From: Deferribacteres bacterium
Lineage (GTDB): Bacteria > Zhuqueibacterota > Zhuqueibacteria > Zhuqueibacterales > Geothermadaptataceae
Direction of reading: 5' to 3'
DNA length: 64,000 nt
Assembly: GCA_020633675.1 (NCBI GenBank)
Contig: JACKDE010000004.1
Coordinates: 62,001-126,000 of the forward strand
This document shows, in pieces, positions 62,548-64,000 of the stretch. The stretch's first letter is position 1, and the number at the start of each line of letters is the position of its first letter. The position numbers were made by a program, and so were the translations under genes. Under the pieces are notes generated by a model. That model was not told the origin of the DNA. It worked only from the letters and a program-made list of their open reading frames with translations, and did not search any database.

Positions 62548-63738
62548 CTATTCAACAATCTCTGTTACAACACCGGAACCGACTGTGCGGCCACCCTCAC
62601 GAATAGCGAAGCGCAAACCAGCTTCCATTGCGATCGGAGTGATCAGCTCAACTTCGATGCTGACATTATCACCAGGCATTACCATTTCCACGCCGCTTGG
62701 CAGGGTGGTAACACCAGTTACGTCCGTGGTTCTGAAATAGAATTGTGGGCGATATCCGTTAAAGAACGGCGTGTGACGACCACCTTCTTCCTTTTTCAGA
62801 ACATAGACTTCGCCTTTAAACTTGGTGTGCGGGGTAATCGATCCGGGTTTCGCGATGACCTGGCCTCGTTCGATTTGATCTTTGTCAACACCGCGCAGCA
62901 ACAGACCAACATTATCACCAGCCTGGCCTTCATCGAGCAGCTTGCGGAACATTTCAACGCCCGTACAAACTGAGTCTCTCTTCGAGCCCATGCCGATAAT
63001 TTCAACCTTGTCGTTTACTTTGATTATGCCACGTTCTACACGACCGGTTGCCACGGTACCACGACCGGTGATAGAGAAGACGTCTTCAACTGGCATAAGG
63101 AATGGCTTATCGATATCGCGTTCCGGAGTTGGAACGTAGCTATCAACCGCATCCATAAGCTCCAAAATGCATTTGCTTTTTGATTCGTCAGTTGGATTGC
63201 TAAGCGCTTCAACAGCACTACCCTTGATGATGGGAATATCATCGCCAGGGAACTCGTACTGGCTCAACAATTCACGCAGTTCCAATTCGACCAATTCAAG
63301 CAATTCTTCATCGTCAACCAAGTCAACTTTGTTCAAGAAAACGACAATGTGTTTTACACCTACCTGGCGGGCAAGCAGAATGTGCTCTCTGGTCTGAGGC
63401 ATTGGGCCATCAGCCGCGCTTACAACCAGGATCGCGCCATCCATCTGAGCAGCACCAGTGATCATGTTCTTCACATAGTCAGCGTGACCAGGGCAGTCAA
63501 CATGAGCGTAGTGACGACTCGCTGTTTGATACTCGACGTGCGCCGTTGCGATGGTTATACCACGCGCGCGTTCTTCAGGTGCATTGTCGATTTTGTCAAA
63601 AGGAACAAATTCTCCGCCGCCCTTCAGAGACAGCACATTCGTGATGGCTGCAGTAAGTGTAGTTTTCCCGTGGTCAACGTGTCCAATCGTACCGATATTA
63701 ACGTGTGGCTTGGTACGTTCAAATTTAGCCTTTGCCAT
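62548..63738 (-). CDS. tuf: Elongation factor Tu
   Basis: 396 aa. GTPase motifs are GHVDHGKT (19-26), DCPGHADYVKNM and NKVD; the effector loop reads RARGITIATAHVEY. Domain 2 and 3 (about 210-396) are complete, ending VTEIVE. It brings aminoacyl-tRNA to the ribosome. It lies between fusA and the S10 operon, with a hairpin and T-tract upstream and a strong terminator downstream. Confidence 0.99.
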   Translation of the reverse strand: MAKAKFERTKPHVNIGTIGHVDHGKTTLTAAITNVLSLKGGGEFVPFDKIDNAPEERARGITIATAHVEYQTASRHYAHVDCPGHADYVKNMITGAAQMDGAILVVSAADGPMPQTREHILLARQVGVKHIVVFLNKVDLVDDEELLELVELELRELLSQYEFPGDDIPIIKGSAVEALSNPTDESKSKCILELMDAVDSYVPTPERDIDKPFLMPVEDVFSITGRGTVATGRVERGIIKVNDKVEIIGMGSKRDSVCTGVEMFRKLLDEGQAGDNVGLLLRGVDKDQIERGQVIAKPGSITPHTKFKGEVYVLKKEEGGRHTPFFNGYRPQFYFRTTDVTGVTTLPSGVEMVMPGDNVSIEVELITPIAMEAGLRFAIREGGRTVGSGVVTEIVE

Positions 63739-63764
63739 GATAGATTCTCCGATTAAATCTACAT

Positions 63765-63795
63765 AAAAAAAGGATTTTAGTTAGCTCACTAAAAT
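63765..63795 (-). terminator. AT-rich terminator-like hairpin between fusA and tuf
   Basis: ATTTTAGT (63774-63781) pairs with ACTAAAAT (63788-63795), which touches the fusA stop. On the minus strand two C are followed by seven T (63771-63765). The stem is weak because it has few G-C pairs, so it may act as an attenuator rather than a full terminator. Confidence 0.45.
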
Positions 63796-64000
63796 TAGTT
63801 TTCAGTTATTTTCGCTTTATCCATTAACGTTTCTGCGATGCTCTGCGGCACGGGCTCATAATGTGAAAATTGCATGGTATAAATTGCCCGACCCTGAGTA
63901 ATGCTTCGCAAGACGGTTGCATAACCAAACATCTCGCTCAGTGGCACTGTCGCTGCAATCACTTGCGCATCCCGGCGCGGGAACATGCCACGGATACGAC
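63795..64000 (-). CDS. fusA: Elongation factor G, C-terminal end (5' part outside window)
   Basis: 67 codons to a TAA at 63795; the start is beyond the right edge. The fragment reads RIRGMFPRRDAQVIAATVPL and SEMFGYATVLRSITQGRAIY, which is the domain V end of EF-G. It drives translocation on the ribosome. Its position before tuf matches the str operon (rpsL-rpsG-fusA-tuf); rpsL and rpsG would lie beyond the edge. The spelling RRDAQVIAAT differs a little from the common family sequence, so a second-type EF-G cannot be excluded. Confidence 0.93.
   Translation of the reverse strand, partial: RIRGMFPRRDAQVIAATVPLSEMFGYATVLRSITQGRAIYTMQFSHYEPVPQSIAETLMDKAKITEN

Noticed and set aside
1..64000. CRISPR array, insertion sequence, tRNA, rRNA, prophage or toxin-antitoxin genes
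   Set aside because: No repeated spacer pattern, terminal inverted repeats with transposase, cloverleaf or matching protein was seen on either strand.

Overview
The window reads as a chromosomal segment of a Gram-negative bacterium, probably from the FCB superphylum (Calditrichota/KSB1-like lineages rather than Proteobacteria). The grounds are a secreted M1 peptidase ending in a type IX-like C-terminal sorting domain, a PorV/PorQ-like outer-membrane protein, a Bacteroidota-type small copper-associated membrane protein, a long OstA-like LptA, and a complete KDO/LPS transport gene set next to rpoN. The lineage is an inference from gene content; no 16S gene is present. All 81 genes I could support lie on the minus strand, so transcription runs from high to low coordinates, and the genes are described below in that direction.

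64.0-46.8 kb: the 3' end of fusA, then tuf, a strong terminator, and the complete S10-spc-alpha ribosomal supercluster (rpsJ to rplQ, including secY, adk, map, infA and rpmJ), closed by a terminator near 46.84 kb. 46.8-39.4 kb: a small phosphoesterase, hutU and hutI (no hutH), then an envelope group with a DNRLRE-like lipoprotein, a PorV/PorQ-like barrel and a TPR lipoprotein, followed by a terminator. 39.3-31.5 kb: housekeeping genes glyA, nrdR, tatC, dcd, a PHP phosphoesterase, rng (RNase G), rplU and rpmA with a terminator, and mdh with a terminator.

31.4-13.9 kb: a near-consensus sigma-70 promoter (TTGACA, 17 bp, TATATT) precedes gatC. It appears to feed a long, tightly packed run: kdsB, pyrG, kdsA, kdsD, a lipid A-type acyltransferase, lptC, lptA, lptB, rpoN, hslV, hslU, argF, a FemAB-like transferase and three glycosyltransferases. 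Together these make KDO, modify and export lipopolysaccharide, and probably build a surface glycan. kdsC is missing from its usual place.

13.6-7.8 kb: a tripartite efflux locus of two consecutive periplasmic adaptors, a MacB-like permease without an ATPase domain, and a TolC-like channel. No ATPase gene is present. 7.5-1 kb: a PQQ-type beta-propeller protein and a LolA-like periplasmic protein, then a copper/respiration cluster: a small Cys/His membrane protein, a lipoprotein cytochrome c, SCO1, PCuAC, a secreted M1 peptidase, a tetra-cysteine secreted protein and an outer-membrane 'transporter' cut by the window edge.

No tRNA, rRNA, insertion sequence, CRISPR array, prophage or plasmid feature was seen. 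Many genes use TTG or GTG starts with strong ribosome binding sites, so several starts below differ from the longest open frame. Nothing here is a clear new defence or mobile system; the best leads are the copper cluster with its Cys-rich protein and the ATPase-less two-adaptor efflux locus.
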